DNA from: Melastoma dodecandrum
Lineage: Eukaryota; Streptophyta; Magnoliopsida; Myrtales; Melastomataceae
Length of the DNA stretch: 64,000 bases
NCBI GenBank assembly: GCA_029817715.1
Contig: JARUPY010000474.1
Span: 3,472,001-3,536,000 of the forward strand
Direction of reading: 5' to 3'
Positions 15,657-28,000 of the stretch are shown here, piece by piece. Numbering within the stretch: position 1 is the stretch's first letter; each line of letters begins with the position of its first letter. The notes beneath the pieces were generated by a model, which worked only from the letters and a program-made list of their open reading frames with translations, did not search any database and was not told where the DNA came from. A program made the position numbers and the translations under genes.

Positions 15657-16874
15657 TGAAGGATCCGATCCTCGTCTGTTTAAGATTGATGACATCGAAT
15701 TTCATAAATTCGGTGAACAACCTAAGGATCTACCTATTCAGAGTGAATTAGAACCGATGTTGTGTATAGGGATAAAAATTATACCTTTTCTTACCTACAG
15801 ATTTGGTTGATAATTCTTCTCTTCGAATCGACGACGAACCCGATCTAGTTTTCAAAACGAAAACCTCCAAAGGTATCCACCAAGAACTCGAAAAGATGCC
15901 CGAGTGCTTTAGCTAGGAAGCACGCGAGATGAAACCGCTTCATCTAGATCAAATCTCCGGGACCAACCGTTGTTCCGAAGGATATCAATTTTAGTCTCCC
16001 AATCAAGGTAAGAAACGATTTTCTAAAATCGTTATCCAACCCTAATGCAAGAGACGATCTTCTATTGGAAAGTCTCAGGGTTGATTTTTATTTTACTATT
16101 ATTTTAAATATAATTTATATCATATATAAATTATATTATAATAATAGATTACGACCAAAATATCTAGGATTAATTTATGTTATCTCATAACATAAACTGC
16201 TCGTCTATAATTAATTATAACTTTTATCATTAATTCAGACATATGATCACAACTATATGTGACACGGTAAAACATTCTTTCCGTACCTGTTCTTATGCGG
16301 TGTGACCCTGTGGGATCCCGTCACTTGGGTTATAGAATTAAACAATTTAATTCTAAAATCAAGTTTATGCCTAGCCAACATATATTGATCCCCAAACGAC
16401 GCAGACAAAATACGCCGGGCAAATTGTGATCCTCAAACAACATAAACTGTTTGTGTCAATTCCTTGTCACATGATGTCCATATAATCACAAGGTAAGAAC
16501 GTGTCATCCTTGTCGAATTATATATTCTCGATTTCCCGAATATCGATCTCTTATGATTAACCATTAATCATTGTGCACATGTGATCTCTATTCATCGATG
16601 GCCCGTAGACATCATCACTCATCATTCGAGGGACAAAGGTTTCTTGATGCGAACACTCTCCACATATGCTCCATGTATAATGTAGCAAACACCTTTATTA
16701 ATCCCAATCTAGAGATTTTTGATGGCACCAACAAAATACATTTTACATATTGAAGAGAACCATCTCAACCATAAAATTCTAGACACACGAAATACCAATA
16801 ACACAATGTAATCTTAGTATTTCATATCGGGTCATTCCAGTCACCTAAACTCATTTAGATACTTGTGTGATTAG
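15657..16874 (-). repeat. Left (3') LTR of the outer copia, first segment
   Basis: Starts TGAAGGATCCGATCC and is interrupted after GTGATTAG by the nested element. It continues at 24743-25007, ending ..GCTAACA. Confidence 0.93.
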
Positions 16875-18896
16875 TGTTGGATAGTTTATGTACACTAAGA
16901 GGGGGGTGAATTAGTGTTTATCACTTTTTCGCCCTTTCTCGGTGTAAGCGGAAGCGTACTGTATCACAGCAGAGCGTTTCTCAGAATGAGAAATACCTTA
17001 CTGTAACTGTTACGATTTTGTCGAGTAGGTTTTCGTACGAGTGTTGCGCGATCGTAATGGACACAGTGATTTATAGTGGTTCGGCCTTAATTGACCTACG
17101 TCCACTTTCCACCAACAAGGTGATTCCACTATATAAAATAATGGGTGCAAAAAGCCCTTGCACTAGGCGTATGTTCCTCTCACAAAGTGAGATTTAGAAT
17201 CCCGTACAATAGATGATCACTCCTGGCAACGGTCAGCTCCTCACACAGTGGACGTCTTCTCGTTTCCAGCAGAATGATGCTTATCCTCAGCAGTTGGTAG
17301 CTCAATGGATTCCACACAGCTCGTTGTCGCTTAATATAAACCTGACTTATCAAAGAACACAGACAACGTTATGTTAGAGTATAAATCCTCGCAGATAACT
17401 CCTTACGGTGAAGAATGTATTCTCAGAGAGCAGCTCGTTTCTGCTTCACAGCGAAGGATTGCTTCAGCACTTGTTTGCTCAGAAGAGGATTTCCACACAG
17501 ATCTTGTCTCTCCTTAAGATAAGCCTGCACTTGCTTAAGAGACAACCACAAAGTTGAACCACAAAAATCACGAAGATAGGAACCACAAAGATCACAAAGA
17601 AAACCACAAAGCCACTTAGAAGGTATCCGTCCTACACTCAGTTCGGACGTGCACGGTTACCACAGCCGTGACTCACTGCACTGCACACCCAGTGCCTAGG
17701 GTGGAATTTTCCGATCCGTTGGCTTCCACGCAACCTGCTTTACTAACCCTCTGTATCAGGCGTTCAAGACTTCTGCACAGCACCCCTGTGCTCGGGAGGA
17801 ACTCTTTCCACTCCGGCGGCGTTCCCACCTCCTGCTCTACCCTGCAGGCACGAGACTTCTGGCGCGCACCCGCAAGTGCGTGTCTAACTGCTCAAACTCC
17901 GTAGGCTCGAGACTTCCCTGCGAAAAGACACGACAAGAACGGCTTCTTGCCGATGGGTCAGCAACCGGTTACTGAATTCAGAGGAGGTATTCACTTAGCT
18001 TCCCTCAGACGATTCCCCGGCTGCTCGTTGAACGCACCGAGGACACCTAGTCCCTCTCAGACGATTCAAGGGATCTGACCTCAGCCCCTTGACACTCTCA
18101 CACGCAGCTTGCAAGAGAAAGAACCAGGAGACACTTAGCACCTTCCGCTCTCCGTCGACGCACAAAGCTCACTTAGACCACTTAGCCACTCAGACCACTC
18201 AGACGCACAAAGGCGAGAGAAAATGTCGTCCATAGTCTGGTTATAAAGGAGAAAGAGGCACAGAATACGTCCAGACAATTATGAAGATTTGTTGCCAAAA
18301 CTGGCAGACAGGACTCAGCAACAGTCTGCTCAACGGCTCGCTGTGCCATAGAAGGAAAATCTCAACGGTAATTTCCTTCACATATATTAATCAGATAATT
18401 GATTTCCAAACATAATTATCTGATCATAATCTTATCTTAACAATTACGATCAGCAAATATATTCAATCTGATAATATCTTCTACTACAGCGTATCTTTGC
18501 TGCAGAAAATCAGAAAGATATTTTGTTTCCAAAAGTAAAACTTGGAAAGCTAATCTTAATATATTTAGTTGCCTAAGTACTTAAGATAAGGTCATTAGGT
18601 TACATTAAACGAACCTAGACGTTCAGATAAATAATCTGAGATAGATTAAAATAAATCTTAAAATAAATCGTGATTATTAAAAAATATGTTTCCATATTTT
18701 CAACATCTATGCATAATATCGCAGTAACAGCATACTGCAACGCAGTAATATATAACTATGATTCAGCAACGCATTGCTCAAGCTCATCACTAAGAATGAA
18801 CACATAACTTGTGAAACATTATTACTGACCACCAGTAACGTGCTGCTTACCACCAGTAACATGTCGCTTAAGTTCATCATCAAAACCAGGTCAACA
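16875..18896 (-). repeat. Full 3' LTR of the Sirevirus-type element
   Basis: 2,022 bp with TG...CA ends. Its last 423 bp (18474-18896) match 24315-24737 with about two differences. Confidence 0.9.
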
Positions 18897-18912
18897 TTCT
18901 CTCCCTTTTTGA
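18897..18912 (-). other. Polypurine tract of the Sirevirus-type element
   Basis: The minus strand reads AAAAAGGGAGAGAA directly before the LTR start TGTTGACC. Confidence 0.8.
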
Positions 18913-19237
18913 TGATGACAAAATATGGCTTAGGGATTGAGCTTGTGTCAACTCCCCCTTAAATCCTTAACTCCCCCTGAACTTATTCTTCTCCCCCTTT
19001 TTGTCATATCAAAAAGAAAAAGAAAAGAGGATAACAAAGGATAGTTTTATTACTAGTGTAGCAAGAATATGCTAGCACCCAAAAGACAAAGTCAGCAGCC
19101 AACAGTTGCTGCGATGCATCAAAACGAAACAGTTATTAAACAAGTTCAGAAATAGAAGAGCATAGCTCATTCTAGAACAACAAAGCAGACACCTAAAGAT
19201 AAAGGAGAGTAGCTCAATCCTAAACGGAGAGCATGGC

Positions 19238-20913
19238 TCAATCCTCAGCATTATCAAGCAAGGTCTGGACCATATTTTCCAGGCGAGTCAGCCTCTCAGC
19301 AAATCCATCCAGCCTCTCAAGAATGGAGCGTCTGGTGTAGCTTAATTCCTCACAGAGGACTTTCTGAAGCTTGGAAGAAGAAGAGGACTCATCCTTGGAT
19401 GAAGAAGCTGCCTTCTCACGTTCAGCATAGCGTTGCTTGCCAAGTGCAGCTGTGGACTTGCCACGGACAGAAGCAGCGAACTGTCGCTTGGTTGGTTTCT
19501 TGACAAAAACACCATCCACATACTGGTAGCCCATACTTGCTACAGAGTTAGCTCCAATAACCTGAGTACTCCAGGTGTCCATTTGATTCACAGGAACAAT
19601 CTGCTCCCCATAGAACTGCAGCAATGCAGTGATAACATGTGCAAATGGAAGTGCCCTGTTCTCATCCTGAACACAAGATGCCATATGGCCAAATATCACA
19701 CTTCCCAAGTTCACAGGAATACCTCTTTTAAGATGAACCATTAGATTCCAATCTCTTGGCATGACAGTGTCGATGCTGCCAATCCGAGGGGCCAAGCAAG
19801 ACATTACTGCCTTGTGAAACATCCGGTTGCTGAAACTCAGCCCGGTGTTCTGCAGATATCCGCTGACAGCAACCACCTCACCATCGTTGATGGTCTGATA
19901 AGCTTCCAGCTTTCCTTCACTAATCACCCTCAGGTTGTTAACAAGATCAGATTCAAAGAGGCGGCACACATCAAACACAGAGAAAACAAAGGTTTTCTCA
20001 TCTACCAACACCTTGATGAATTTAATGAGAGAATCTTCCTTATGAAAGGTAATATTGGCATAGAATTCCTTGACCTTTGAGATGGAACTGATGCCATCAT
20101 ATTCACAAAAGGATCGCCAGGTCAACCTTTCAAACATCTCAGCAAAGCAGAGCTCATGTTGAGTAAACCAATCAAAGTCTACACGCTTGCATGCAGCAAT
20201 GTTGCGCTTGGTCATGTTTCTATTCGGCATAGTATCATCAGCAAGAATCCGATTTTTTCGGCCAGAGAAACATACTGATCAACCGCAGGAATAAAAACAG
20301 AGGAATCTGCATTTCTCACTTTCTTGTGAATAGGAGAGCCAGAATGCATACCATCTCTTCTACCAGCAAAAGGTCGCTTCATCCTGGTGCGAGAGGCAAC
20401 ACCAAGAGAAGAGCGAATCGGAGGATTCTGAACAGAGCCGATCACCTCCACATTCTCATCCTCGTCAGGAGTCTCTTCAGCCAAAGAGTCCTGTTCATCA
20501 GCGCTCTGGAAATCCTCAGGATCCTCAGCGCTTTTCTTGCCTTTTTCGGCTTGAGTCTCCTCATCAGAAGCAGGGGAGTTTGCTGCTTTGGGAGACGTAG
20601 AAGTAGACTTGGTAACCGCCTCCGGTGGAGCGGTTTCCTCCTCAACAACGAGGGTTTTCTCTGTAGTACCCTCAGGTTCGCCAAAAGTGGTGGCATCACC
20701 AGTCGAAGCCACATTGTCCTTGGCAGGAACCGGAGCAGGTGTCTCCTTGGTCTCAGTGACCACCGGAACAGGGGTTTGCATCATCGAGGGCTCCCCCTCA
20801 GTAACTGACGGAGGCGCCACAACAGGTAGTTGCTGGGCAGAAGCAGCCACGGCCTGTGACCGTTTCTTGGGAGTTCCCTTGCCCTTTCCAGATTTCGCAG
20901 ATTTGGGTGTCAT
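19238..20913 (-). pseudogene. Env-like ORF of the Sirevirus-type element, frameshifted
   Basis: Two overlapping frames lie between pol and the 3' LTR: 20913-20212 (233 codons, start MTPKSAKSGKGKGTPKK, low-complexity, acidic and Pro/Thr-rich) and 20230-19238 (330 codons). The second half has a globular region (residues about 10-200) and a C-terminal Ser-rich stretch followed by a coiled coil (about 280-330). The frames overlap near 20212-20260, where an A-run occurs in the coding strand; a single-base change there probably split one reading frame. Position and size fit the env-like gene of Sireviruses and the family often labelled putative plant transposon protein. I see no clear signal peptide or membrane anchor, so the env name rests on position. 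Broken as it stands. Confidence 0.7.
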
Positions 20914-21145
20914 TTTTGGAGGAGAAATGGAGAAGAAGAAAGAGGGTTGAGGTTGAAGAAGAAACGAGGGAAGTTAGGGATTTGAAAAGAAACCGTAGGA
21001 AGTTTCTTGGTTTTATAGAATATTTAAAAGATAAAGAAGGAAATAAAAGATATGGTTTTTGATTGGCACCCCATAAATGTTTCTGCATTATTTTTTAGGA
21101 ATTTTATATTCCTATCGAGAATTTCTCAAGAATGATAATATCATC
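20914..21145. other. Spacer between pol and env-like ORF
   Basis: 232 bp between the pol stop and the env-like start, AT-rich, within the Sirevirus-type element. No motif is recognised. Confidence 0.5.
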
Positions 21146-24100
21146 TTAGAGATTGAGATTACATATCCCTAATTCACTTCGTAAATATTCAAACCTCTCT
21201 TTGTCAAGTGGTTTAGTAAGGATATCAGCAAGCTGTTGCTCAGTATTTACATACTGAATATCAACCTTACCGCTTTGTACATTATCACGTAGAAAATGGT
21301 GTCTCAACTCAATATGCTTAGATCTTGAGTGATAGACAAGATTTCGTGATAAATTAATTGCACTTGTGTTATCACACATTATTGGAATTGAATCAAAATG
21401 AAGATCATAATCTTCGAGTTGTTGTCGCATCCATAGTAACTGCGCACAGCAACTAGCTGCTGATACGTATTCAGCCTCAGCTGTGGATAAAGCGACAGTT
21501 GTCTGCTTCTTAGAGAACCAGGAAATAAGCATATTTCCCAATAATTGGCAAGTACCAGACGTGCTTTTCCTATCAATACGACATCCAGCATAGTCAGCAT
21601 CTGAATATCCTCTAGGATCCAGCAAAGATTCTCTTGGATACCACAAACCTAAGCTAACAGTTCCTGCGAGGTATCGAAAGATCCTCTTAACTGCAGCAAG
21701 GTGTGACTCTTTTGGAGCAGACTGATATCTAGCGCATAAGCATACGCTGAACATGATATCTGGTCGTGAAGCAGTAAGATATAGCAATGATCCTATCATA
21801 CTTCTGTATAGCTTGGAATCAATTTCCTTTCCACTTTCGTCTTTATCAATTTTGGTATTACTACCAATTGGAGTTGACAAAGATTTAGCATTCTCAAGAT
21901 CAAATTTCTTGAGCAACTGTTTGCTGTACTTTTCTTGATGGATGAAAATTCCATCTTCCGTTTGTTTAATTTGAAGTCCGAGGAAGAAAGTAAGTTCTCC
22001 CATGAGACTCATTTCAAATTCTCCTTTCATTAGATCAGAGAATTCATTACATAATTTTTCATTAGTTGAACCAAATATAATGTCATCGACATATATTTGA
22101 GCAACTAAAAGATCAGCATCCTGTTTCTTAAGAAACAATGTTGTATCAATTTTTCCACGCCTATATCCCTTTGCTATAAGAAAGGAACTAAGCTTTTCGT
22201 ACCATGCTCGCGGAGCTTGCTTAAGCCCATACAAAGCTTTAGAGAGCTTATAAACATGATTACGATACTTTGGATCGGTGAATCCAGGAGGTTGTTCAAC
22301 ATAGACTTCCTCTTTTATATCACCATTTAGGAAAGCACTTTTCACATCCATTTGAAATAACTTAAAGTTATTATAGCAAGCATACGCTAGGAGTAAGCGT
22401 ATTGCTTCTAGACGCGCCACTGGGGCGAACGTTTCATCATAATCGATGCCTTCTTCTTGTGAGTAACCTTTTGCTACAAGTCTAGCTTTGTTTCTTACAA
22501 CATTTCCAGACTCATCAAGTTTATTTCGATAAACCCATTTTGTTCCAATAATGGAACGATCATTGGGTCTAGGTACTAGACTCCAAACTTTGTTTCTCTC
22601 AAATTGGTTCAATTCCTCTTGCATAGCAAGAATCCAATTAGGATCATCAAGCGCATCATCAATGCCTTGAGGTTCATCTTGAGAGATAAAAGCAGAGTGT
22701 TCACAGTACAAACTTGCTGTATTGCGGGTTCGCACTCCTGTGTGCAAAGAACCTATTACTTGATCAATAGGATGTCTTTTCTTATATAACAAAGGAACCC
22801 GATTCTCAATTTGAATATCCTGGAAATCACCAGAAGCATTTTCAGTGTGTGCAGCAGGCACTTGCTGTACATCTGCTACAGTGTTTCCGTTTAGATTATT
22901 GTCAGCAATCATTTGCTGGGAGTTTTCATTTGATGCTGTTGTTGAGGATTGTGTTGCTGCTTCCACAGCAACTTCCTCCTGTGTCGGAGAGTCATCAATT
23001 TTAACATTGATAGACTCTTCAACAGTTAGAGTTCTTTTATTAAAAACTCTATATGCTTTGCTCGTTAGGGAGTATCCTAAGAATATGCCCTCATCAGATC
23101 GAGCATCAAACTTTCCGACACCATCTTTAATGGGTCTCAAGATATAACACTTACTTCCAAATGGATGAAAGTATGAGATATTAGGCTTTCTGCCTTTATA
23201 TAACTCATAAGGCGTTTTACCTAAAGAGTGCCTCAAATGAATACGATTTGAGATGTAGCATGCTGTGCTTACAGCTTCCCAAAGATTTTTAGCAACCTCA
23301 CTTTCCAGCAACATGGTTCTCGCCATGTCTTGTAAGGTTCGATTCTTTCGCTCTACAACTCCATTTTGCTGTGGAGTATATGGAGCAGAGAAATTATGGT
23401 TTATACCATATTCTTCACAAAAAGAAGTAAAGTCATGGTTTTCAAATTCGGTACCATGATCCGTTCTTATGCTTCTTAGAGAAACACCTTTCTCATTTTG
23501 AAGTTGTTTGACTAAAGTTTCAAAGATTGCAAACGCATCACTTTTGTGAGCTAAGAATTTAACCCAAGTGAATCTGGAAAAGTCATCTACCACAACTAAT
23601 CCATAACGTTTACCTCCAAGACTTTGAGTCCTTGTTGGACCAAATAAGTCCATATGAAGTAAATCAAGCGGAGCTTTGCTTGAAATCATATTTTTACTTT
23701 TAAAGGATACCTTTGTTTGTTTGCCAATAGAACAAGCTTTGCAAACCTGATCATTGTCAAACTTGATTTTAGGCAATCCCTTAATGATGTCCTTTTTGAC
23801 AAGTTTGGACAGCAAGTCGTAGTTAGCATGTCCCAACTTTCTATGCCACAGAGTAGCTTCGTCCTTAACGGACAAGAGACAATTTTCTCCAGCGGAGATG
23901 TTCTTAAAGGACAGGATATAGATGTTTTTCTTGCGTTCACCAACGAAGCAAGTGACACCATCCCGTGAAACGTTACAAGTTCTCTCATTGAAAGAAACAT
24001 TGTAACCTTTATCGCACAATTGGCTGATACTGATCAAATTATGTTGGAGGCCTTTAACATAAAGAACTCCTTCAATGGTTAGGGAGTTAGAACAGCAAAT

Positions 24101-24373
24101 GGTTCCTGTTCCTTTAACCATCCCTTTTCCATTATCACCAAAAGTGACAGCACCACCATCCCGGAAAACCAGTGTGGAGAATAAGGAGACATCTCCTGAC
24201 ATATGCCTCGAACAGCCACTATCTAAGTACCATACATGATCCTTAGTGATGGACTTGAAGCATCCCTTCTCAGTGTTAGCATCAGTTTGCGCCATATAGC
24301 AGATGTTTGCTGTTATATCTTCTACTACAGCGTATCTTTGCTGCAGAAAATCAGAAAGATATTTTGTTTCCAA
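21146..24373 (-). CDS. Sirevirus-type copia pol (protease to RNase H), N-terminally truncated
   Basis: One open frame of 1,075 codons. In order: protease motif [10 protein letters not shown] (residues about 50-60), the GAG-pre-integrase H..C region ([12 protein letters not shown] .. CKACSIGKQ), integrase core ([10 protein letters not shown] .. TDHGTEFEN), reverse transcriptase ([33 protein letters not shown]), and RNase H ([12 protein letters not shown]). It ends ..[11 protein letters not shown]. The first 20 or so codons are LTR sequence read into pol by the deletion junction at 24315, so the present ATG is not the ancestral one. Gag and its zinc knuckle are absent. The catalytic motifs are intact, but the element lacks a primer site and cannot be autonomous. 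Confidence 0.92.
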   Translation of the reverse strand: METKYLSDFLQQRYAVVEDITANICYMAQTDANTEKGCFKSITKDHVWYLDSGCSRHMSGDVSLFSTLVFRDGGAVTFGDNGKGMVKGTGTICCSNSLTIEGVLYVKGLQHNLISISQLCDKGYNVSFNERTCNVSRDGVTCFVGERKKNIYILSFKNISAGENCLLSVKDEATLWHRKLGHANYDLLSKLVKKDIIKGLPKIKFDNDQVCKACSIGKQTKVSFKSKNMISSKAPLDLLHMDLFGPTRTQSLGGKRYGLVVVDDFSRFTWVKFLAHKSDAFAIFETLVKQLQNEKGVSLRSIRTDHGTEFENHDFTSFCEEYGINHNFSAPYTPQQNGVVERKNRTLQDMARTMLLESEVAKNLWEAVSTACYISNRIHLRHSLGKTPYELYKGRKPNISYFHPFGSKCYILRPIKDGVGKFDARSDEGIFLGYSLTSKAYRVFNKRTLTVEESINVKIDDSPTQEEVAVEAATQSSTTASNENSQQMIADNNLNGNTVADVQQVPAAHTENASGDFQDIQIENRVPLLYKKRHPIDQVIGSLHTGVRTRNTASLYCEHSAFISQDEPQGIDDALDDPNWILAMQEELNQFERNKVWSLVPRPNDRSIIGTKWVYRNKLDESGNVVRNKARLVAKGYSQEEGIDYDETFAPVARLEAIRLLLAYACYNNFKLFQMDVKSAFLNGDIKEEVYVEQPPGFTDPKYRNHVYKLSKALYGLKQAPRAWYEKLSSFLIAKGYRRGKIDTTLFLKKQDADLLVAQIYVDDIIFGSTNEKLCNEFSDLMKGEFEMSLMGELTFFLGLQIKQTEDGIFIHQEKYSKQLLKKFDLENAKSLSTPIGSNTKIDKDESGKEIDSKLYRSMIGSLLYLTASRPDIMFSVCLCARYQSAPKESHLAAVKRIFRYLAGTVSLGLWYPRESLLDPRGYSDADYAGCRIDRKSTSGTCQLLGNMLISWFSKKQTTVALSTAEAEYVSAASCCAQLLWMRQQLEDYDLHFDSIPIMCDNTSAINLSRNLVYHSRSKHIELRHHFLRDNVQSGKVDIQYVNTEQQLADILTKPLDKERFEYLRSELGICNLNL

Positions 24374-24737
24374 AAGTAAAACTTGGAAAGCTAATCTTAA
24401 TATATTTAGTTGCCTAAGTACTTAAGATAAGGTCATTAGGTTACATTAAACGAACCTAGACGTTCAGATAAATAATCTGAGATAGATTAAAATAAATCTT
24501 AAAATAAATAGTGATTATTAAAAAATATGTTTCCATATTTTCAACATCTATGCATAATATCGCAGTAACAGCATACTGCAACGCAGTAATATATAACTAT
24601 GATTCAGCAACGCATTGCTCAAGCTCATCACTAAGAATGAACACATAACTTGTGAAACATTATTACTGACCACCAGTAACGTGTTGCTTACCACCAGTAA
24701 CATGTCGCTTAAGTTCATCATCAAAACCAGGTCAACA
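24315..24737 (-). repeat. Truncated 5' LTR of the Sirevirus-type element
   Basis: First 423 bp (element orientation) of the LTR, matching 18474-18896. It ends at a fusion with pol where ATATCTTC is the last shared sequence. Confidence 0.9.
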
Positions 24738-24742
24738 ATTAG

Positions 24743-25007
24743 ATTGATAACTCCTTATCACATGACCTGTAAAACATGGTCATAATCTAATCCACACACT
24801 AATCTTATTTGATAATTAGTGTCCCATTCTAATTATCAAGATCAGGGATTTTAGAGAAATCATAATGAAGATAATGGAGTTTTACAACTCAGGTCATCAA
24901 CCTTCGTGATCCATTTATCATGATAACTCAATGAACAAAATGATAAAATCATCATTTATTATAAAAATAAACATAAAACTGATTGGCTGTCGAACATAAT
25001 GCTAACA
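24743..25007 (-). repeat. Left (3') LTR of the outer copia, second segment
   Basis: Continues the LTR after the nested element. It matches 31218-31482 with three differences seen. Confidence 0.92.
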
Positions 25008-25022
25008 ATCTCCCACTTGTTC
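25008..25022 (-). other. Polypurine tract of the outer copia
   Basis: The minus strand reads AACAAGTGGGAGAT immediately before the LTR start TGTTAGCATT, the classic copia arrangement. Confidence 0.85.
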
Positions 25023-25097
25023 TAGAGCCAATCGACCATTGGTCATAAACAAGTAGCCAACTTATCCAGTATCACACGTAAGTGTGATAACAATAAT

Positions 25098-28000
25098 TCA
25101 ATTCCAATTGCCCGTGTATCTAATACCCATAGATGCAACATGCATTGTATGCTTGACTTGAGATAAAGGCTTCGTTAGCGGGTCAGCCGTGTTTGCCTCT
25201 GTGTTTACCCGAACAACTTTCACATCGCCCCGTTCGACAATCTCACGGATGAGATGATAACGTCTCAAAACATGCTTAGATTTCTGATGCGATCTAGGCT
25301 CTCTAGCTTGTGCGATCGCTCCATTATTGTCACAATAAAGTTCAATCGGACCAGAAACACTAGGCACTATGCCAAGTTCTGACACGAACTTTCGAATCCA
25401 ACACCCTTCCTTCGCTGCTTCTGAAGCAGCTATATATTCTGCCTCGGTGGTTGAATCTGCTGTGGTTTCTTGCTTAGAACTTTTCCAGCTCACAGCACCT
25501 CCATTTAAGATGAATATGTATCCCGATTGAGATCGAGAATCATCAGGATCCGATTGAAAGCTAGCATCAATGTAACCTCTTACAACAAGCTCAGTATCCC
25601 CGCCGAAGACTAGAAAATTATCTTTAGTTCTTCTTAAGTACTTAAGAATATTCTTGACAGCTCTCCAATGACCCATACCAGGATTCGCTTGATGTCGACT
25701 AGTTGCACTCAAAGCATAGGCGACATCAGGGCGCGTGCATATCATGGCGTACATAATAGAGCCAATTGCCGATGCATATGGGACTCTACTCATCGCATCT
25801 AGTTCATCAGGTGTCAACGAACACTGCTTCTTACTTAGATGTACACCATGTGACATCGGAAGAAACCCCTTCTTGGATTCATCCATGTTAAATCTCTTTA
25901 ACACTTTGTCGATATATGCATCTTGGCTTAATCCAATAAGTCTATTCGATCTATCCCGATAGATTCGAATACCTAATACATAAGTAGCCTCGCCCAAGTC
26001 TTTCATCGAGAACACTTTCATCAATGATGACTTAACAAATCCCAGTAGAGATACATCATTCCCAATCAAAAGTATGTCATCCACATATAAGACCAGGAAT
26101 ATAATTGAGCTCCCGCTAATCTTCTTGTATAAACAAGGTTCCTCTTCACATTTGACGAAATCAGACATTTTAATTTCTTTGTCAAATCGAATGTTCCAAC
26201 TCCGGGATGCTTGCTTCAATCCATATATGGATCGTTGAAGCTTGCAGACCTTTCCACTATCAATTGAATCGACAAAACCTTCGGGTTGTGTCATATACAC
26301 ATCCTCTTCTAAATCACCATTTAAAAATGCAGTTTTGACATCCATTTGCCATATCTCATAGTCATAGAATGCGGCGATAGCTAGAAGTATCCGTATTGAT
26401 TTTAACATAGCCACGGGCGAAAAAGTCTCGTCATAATCAACTCCTTGAATTTGACGAAAACCCTTTGCTACTAGCCGAGCCTTGTAAATAGTCAAGTTGC
26501 CATCCACATCGGTCTTTCTTTTAAAGACCCATTTGTTTTCAATGGGTCTAACCCCTTGAGGTGGTTCAACCAAGTTCCAAACGTGATTATCGTACATGGA
26601 TTGCATTTCAGATTTCATGGCTTTGAGCCATTCTCCAGAGTCGGGCCTATTCATTGCTTCTTTATAGGTCAGAGGGTCTTTGGTATCTGATATCGTCACC
26701 TCACAAAATTCTATATACCTCTTTGGTGGTTGAGACACTCTCGTGGATCTCCTTAGAGTCTCCATTGGTGTAATCTCAGGTTCAGGAATATTATCCACAA
26801 CTACTTGTGGTATTGGATCTTCTTGAACTTGAGTCGAGAACTCTTGAGAGGATATTTGAACATCTTCCTCAACCACTTGAGGTGTTGGTTCAGTATTACT
26901 CCCACTATTCCCCACATCAAACGATTGGAACACATGATCACGGATGATCATGTCGCCTGGTGATGTTTCTTGAACCTCTTCAAGGTTAATATCACTTTGA
27001 CTAGTTCTTGCGAGAAACTCTTTCTCCAAGAATACTCCATGTCGAGCAACAACAATCTTGTTTTCAGACGGGTAATAAAAATAATATCCTCTAGTCTCTT
27101 TCGGATAACCTATAAAGAAACATTTGTCTGATTTGGATTCAAGTTTGTCTGATATCAATCTTTTAACAAAAGACTGGCAACCCCAAATTTTAAGAAAAGA
27201 CATTGATGGAACCTTTCCAAACCATAACTGGTATGGCGTCTTCTCTACAGACTTAGATGGAACCCTATTAAGTAAAAATGCGGTAGTTTCTAATGCGTAA
27301 CTCCAAAGGTTTATCGGTAGACTTGTCCCGCTCATCATAGAACGAACCATATCCAACAAGGTTCTATTCCTCCTCTCAGATACACCATTCCATTGCGGTG
27401 TTCCTGGAGGTGTGAGTTGGGAAACTATTCCGCACTCCCTTAGATAAGCTTGAAATTCCAAACTCAAGTATTCACCTCCACGATCCGATCGTAAAGTTTT
27501 AACTTTCTTATCGAGTTGGTTCTCAACTTCACTTTTGAATTCTTTGAACTTTTCAAAGGTTTCAGATTTTTGCCTCATTAAATAGACATAGCCGTATCTA
27601 CTTAAGTCGTCGGTAAAGGTTATGAAGTATCGAAAACCTCCTCTAGCAGAAGTACTCATGGGTCCACATACATCAGTATGTACAAGTTCCAATAAGTTAC
27701 TTGCTCTTTCACCTTCCCTTTTGAACGGCGCTTTAGTCATTTTACCAATCAAACAAGATTCGCACCTGTCTATAGACTCCAAGTCAAGATTACCAAGAGC
27801 TCCAAGTTCTTGCAATTTCTTGATGGGACTCTCATTTATATGACCTAAGCGGTGATGCCATATGTGAGTCATACTCTCATGGGAAGACTTGAGTTTTTTG
27901 TTATTAACATTATAAATGGGCTTCTCCATGTCTAGCACATATAAACCATCTTTCATATAAGATGATCCATAAAACACACCGTCTCTGTAGATAGAACAAC

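Larger units (their letters stand above)
16875..24737 (-). mobile_element. Sirevirus-type copia element nested in the outer copia LTR, 5' deleted
   Basis: Bounded by TGTTGGATAG (left) and ..GGTCAACA (right), with a perfect ATTAG target duplication (16870-16874 and 24738-24742). On the minus strand the order is: 423 bp of 5' LTR, pol from the protease onward, an env-like frame, polypurine tract, full 3' LTR of 2,022 bp. The rest of the 5' LTR, the primer site, gag and the start of pol are missing. The deletion junction is at about 24315, where LTR sequence runs straight into pol. Since the duplication is intact, the deletion followed insertion. An ORF downstream of pol and long LTRs are hallmarks of the Sirevirus lineage. 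Confidence 0.9.

Noticed and set aside
19433..20808. Plus-strand ORFs of 103 and 160 codons
   Set aside because: They are antisense shadows of the env-like frame of the Sirevirus-type element.
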